Part shown: positions 62,338 through 64,000 of the stretch, piece after piece
Position numbering within the stretch: position 1 is the first letter of the stretch
Layout: the number at the start of each line of letters is the position of its first letter
Source: Paraburkholderia sejongensis
GTDB taxonomy: Bacteria; Pseudomonadota; Gammaproteobacteria; Burkholderiales; Burkholderiaceae
NCBI RefSeq assembly: GCF_020880815.1
Contig: NZ_JAJITD010000010.1
Coordinates: 62,001 to 126,000, forward strand
Direction of reading: 5' to 3'
DNA length: 64,000 nt
Program-made: the position numbers and the translations under genes
Notes under the pieces: model-generated
The model's database searches: none
Seen by the model: only the letters and a program-made list of their open reading frames with translations
What the model was told of the DNA's origin: nothing

Positions 62338-62385
62338 ACACGCCGCGATCGAGATAACCGGATGCCGGTTATTCGCGCGGCGTGT
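62338..62385 (-). promoter_or_regulatory. Nested hairpin upstream of rnc
   Basis: Outer 10-bp stem ACACGCCGCG (62338-62347) with CGCGGCGTGT (62376-62385); inner 8-bp stem ATAACCGG (62354-62361) with CCGGTTAT (62365-62372); small bulges of 6 and 3 bases between. It lies about 104-151 bases before the rnc ATG. In E. coli a leader hairpin of rnc is cleaved by RNase III to limit its own synthesis; the same role is inferred here. Confidence 0.5.
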
Positions 62386-62429
62386 CTGAGGCAATCACGA
62401 GATGATCGTCATGCGATCAATCACCTGAC

Positions 62430-63323
62430 TCACTGGAATGTGCCAATCCGTTTCAGATCGCTGAAGTTCATCCAGATGAAAAACGCCCGGCCAACGATAT
62501 TGCGATCCGGCGCGAAACCCCAGTAACGGCTGTCCGCGCTGTTGTCGCGGTTGTCGCCCATCATGAAGTAATTGCCCGGCGGCACTTTGCAGATCACACC
62601 GCGCGCGTTGTACGTGCAGTTGTCGCGATACGGAAAATCTTCCGCGCCGACGATAAACGGCGGCACCGCCGGATTGTTCAGAATCGCGTTCTTGCGGCCG
62701 TCGATCTCTTCCATAAACTGCTTCGCGTAGCCGAGCCGTTCTTCGTCGAGATAGTCGGGCAGCGGCGTCTGCGGCACCAGCTTGCCGTTGATCGTGAGCC
62801 TCTTGTCCTGATACTCGACCACGTCGCCCGGCAGGCCAATCACGCGCTTGATGTAGTCGACCGATTCATCCTTCGGATAACGGAACACCACCACGTCGCC
62901 GCGTCGGACCGGACGGCCTTCGGTGATCCTGGTATTGGTGATCGGCAGACGCAGCCCGTATTCGAACTTGTTCACGAGGATGAAGTCGCCCACCAGCAGC
63001 GTCGGCACCATCGAACCCGACGGAATCTTGAACGGCTCGACCACGAACGAGCGCACCACGAACACCACCAGAATCACCGGGAAGAAGCTCGCCGTATATT
63101 CGAGCCACCACGGTTGACGCAGCTTGTCGTCGCGCAGACGCGCACGCGTTTGCGTGGCGTTTTCATCGGCGAAACGCTCGCCGACGCGAGCCTGTTGACG
63201 ATCGAATTCGGCGACTGCGGCTTCCGCCGCGCGGCGTCGTGCCGGTAGGAAAACCAGTTTGTCCGCGACCCATGCGACGCCCGTCAAAACGACGAGCACA
63301 AAAAGAATCAGCGCAAAATTCAT
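62430..63323 (-). CDS. lepB: Signal peptidase I
   Basis: 297-aa inner-membrane serine protease (E. coli 324 aa) that removes signal peptides. Two N-terminal transmembrane helices at about 2-27 and 78-97 flank a basic cytoplasmic loop. The catalytic Ser104 is in PSGSMVPTLL and Lys159 in VDYIKRVIGLPGD; the C-terminal domain holds MGDNRDNSADSRYWG. It lies 18 bases after lepA and about 195 bases before rnc, the conserved lepA-lepB-rnc order. Confidence 0.97.
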   Translation of the reverse strand: MNFALILFVLVVLTGVAWVADKLVFLPARRRAAEAAVAEFDRQQARVGERFADENATQTRARLRDDKLRQPWWLEYTASFFPVILVVFVVRSFVVEPFKIPSGSMVPTLLVGDFILVNKFEYGLRLPITNTRITEGRPVRRGDVVVFRYPKDESVDYIKRVIGLPGDVVEYQDKRLTINGKLVPQTPLPDYLDEERLGYAKQFMEEIDGRKNAILNNPAVPPFIVGAEDFPYRDNCTYNARGVICKVPPGNYFMMGDNRDNSADSRYWGFAPDRNIVGRAFFIWMNFSDLKRIGTFQ

Positions 63324-63341
63324 AGGGTTCCGTTATTCAAC

Positions 63342-64000
63342 TTATTTGTCTTCGACACGCAGAATCGCGAGGAAAGCCTCTTGCGGAATCTCGACCGAGC
63401 CCACCTGCTTCATTCGCTTCTTGCCTGCCTTCTGCTTTTCGAGCAGTTTCTTCTTACGCGTAATATCGCCGCCGTAGCATTTTGCCAGCACGTTCTTACG
63501 CAACGCTTTAATGTTTTCGCGCGCAATAATATTCGAGCCGATGGTCGCCTGCACCGCTACGTCGTACATCTGACGCGGAATCAGTTCGCGCATTTTCGCC
63601 GCCACCTCGCGGCCGCGATACTGGCTTTGCGAACGGTGCACGATCACCGACAGCGCGTCGACTTTGTCGCCGTTGATCAGCATATCGACCTTCACGACGT
63701 CTGACGCGCGGTATTCCTTGAACTCGTAGTCCATCGACGCGTAGCCACGCGAGATCGACTTCAGGCGGTCGAAGAAATCGAGCACCACTTCGCCCATCGG
63801 AATTTCATACGTGAGCTGAACCTGGCGGCCGTGGTACTGCATGTTGATCTGCGTGCCGCGCTTTTGCGTACACAGCGTGATCACCGCGCCGACGTAGTCT
63901 TGCGGCATGTACAGATTCACGGTAACGATCGGCTCGCGCACTTCTTCGATCTTCGACGGCTCCGGCATCTTCGCCGGGTTCTCGACCATCAGCGTGGTGC
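63342..64000 (-). CDS. lepA: Elongation factor 4 (LepA), C-terminal part; runs off the window
   Basis: C-terminal 218 residues of LepA/EF-4, a ribosome-bound GTPase related to EF-G that affects translation initiation and elongation, especially under stress. The visible part begins TTLMVENPAKMPEPSKIEEVREP in pattern (MVENPAKMPEPSKIEEV is clearly LepA), contains the EF-G-like domain V and the LepA-specific C-terminal domain (RMKQVGSVEIPQEAFLAIL). The frame stays open through base 64000, so the gene, including its GTPase domain, continues to the right. Stop at 63342; lepB follows after 18 bases. Confidence 0.97.
   Translation of the reverse strand, partial: TTLMVENPAKMPEPSKIEEVREPIVTVNLYMPQDYVGAVITLCTQKRGTQINMQYHGRQVQLTYEIPMGEVVLDFFDRLKSISRGYASMDYEFKEYRASDVVKVDMLINGDKVDALSVIVHRSQSQYRGREVAAKMRELIPRQMYDVAVQATIGSNIIARENIKALRKNVLAKCYGGDITRKKKLLEKQKAGKKRMKQVGSVEIPQEAFLAILRVEDK

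Overview
The window is a 64 kb stretch of housekeeping chromosome from a GC-rich betaproteobacterium, most likely Burkholderiaceae (Paraburkholderia/Caballeronia/Burkholderia group). The reasons are the gene order pstSCAB-phoU-phoB-phoR / ppk / ppx, the earP-efp pair with Arg32 in EF-P, lepA-lepB-rnc-era-recO-pdxJ-acpS-nagZ, uvrC-pgsA followed by tRNA-Gly/tRNA-Cys, and the Ala/Glu/Lys-rich tails on RecO, RNase III and UvrC. This placement is an inference from gene content. I see no prophage, insertion sequence, CRISPR array or integrated island.

Layout. 1-1.4 kb: two tiny membrane/lipoprotein genes and tRNA-Pro. 1.4-13.9 kb: a phosphate block with sixA, olsB (ornithine-lipid acyltransferase), ppx, ppk, phoR-phoB-phoU and pstB-pstA-pstC-pstS. 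14.2-25.9 kb: glmM, folP, ftsH, rlmE, a YhbY RNA-binding protein, a DUF4149 protein, greA, carB, carA. 26.4-32.8 kb: an MFS transporter, mltD, gloB, a yafS-type methyltransferase, rnhA, dnaQ, tRNA-Val. 33-46 kb: two ABC exporters, two uncharacterised membrane proteins, a glycosyltransferase, otsA-otsB (trehalose), a copper-delivery trio (Sco, PCuAC, CtaG-like) and an ElaA-type acetyltransferase. 46-49 kb: a TraB/GumN-like protein, an unknown exported protein, a decayed lipoprotein gene and three tRNA genes (2x Gly, Cys). 49-64 kb: pgsA, uvrC, earP, efp, csbD, a degenerate NtrC-type response regulator, nagZ, acpS, pdxJ, recO, era, rnc, lepB and the C-terminal part of lepA, which runs off the right edge.

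How the genes work together. The clearest integrated theme is phosphate starvation. Arrays of 7-bp half-sites repeated every 11 bp (PhoB boxes) can be read directly upstream of pstS (two boxes), ppk (one box) and, less expectedly, olsB (four half-sites in perfect 11-bp phase, followed 10 bp later by a -10-like hexamer). The phoB-phoR genes lie in the same block. The sequence therefore predicts that one PhoB regulon couples phosphate uptake, polyphosphate metabolism and replacement of phospholipid by phosphorus-free ornithine lipid.

Other points of interest: a near-consensus sigma-54 promoter before csbD, next to a response regulator whose GAFTGA and Walker B motifs are altered; two unrelated 11-bp tandem repeats, each about 65 bp upstream of a gene start; a nested hairpin in the lepB-rnc gap that could be an RNase III autoregulation site; an 18-bp divergent gap between gloB and the methyltransferase gene; a strongly initiated 25-codon ORF ahead of an ABC exporter; and a frameshifted lipoprotein remnant next to tRNA-Cys.
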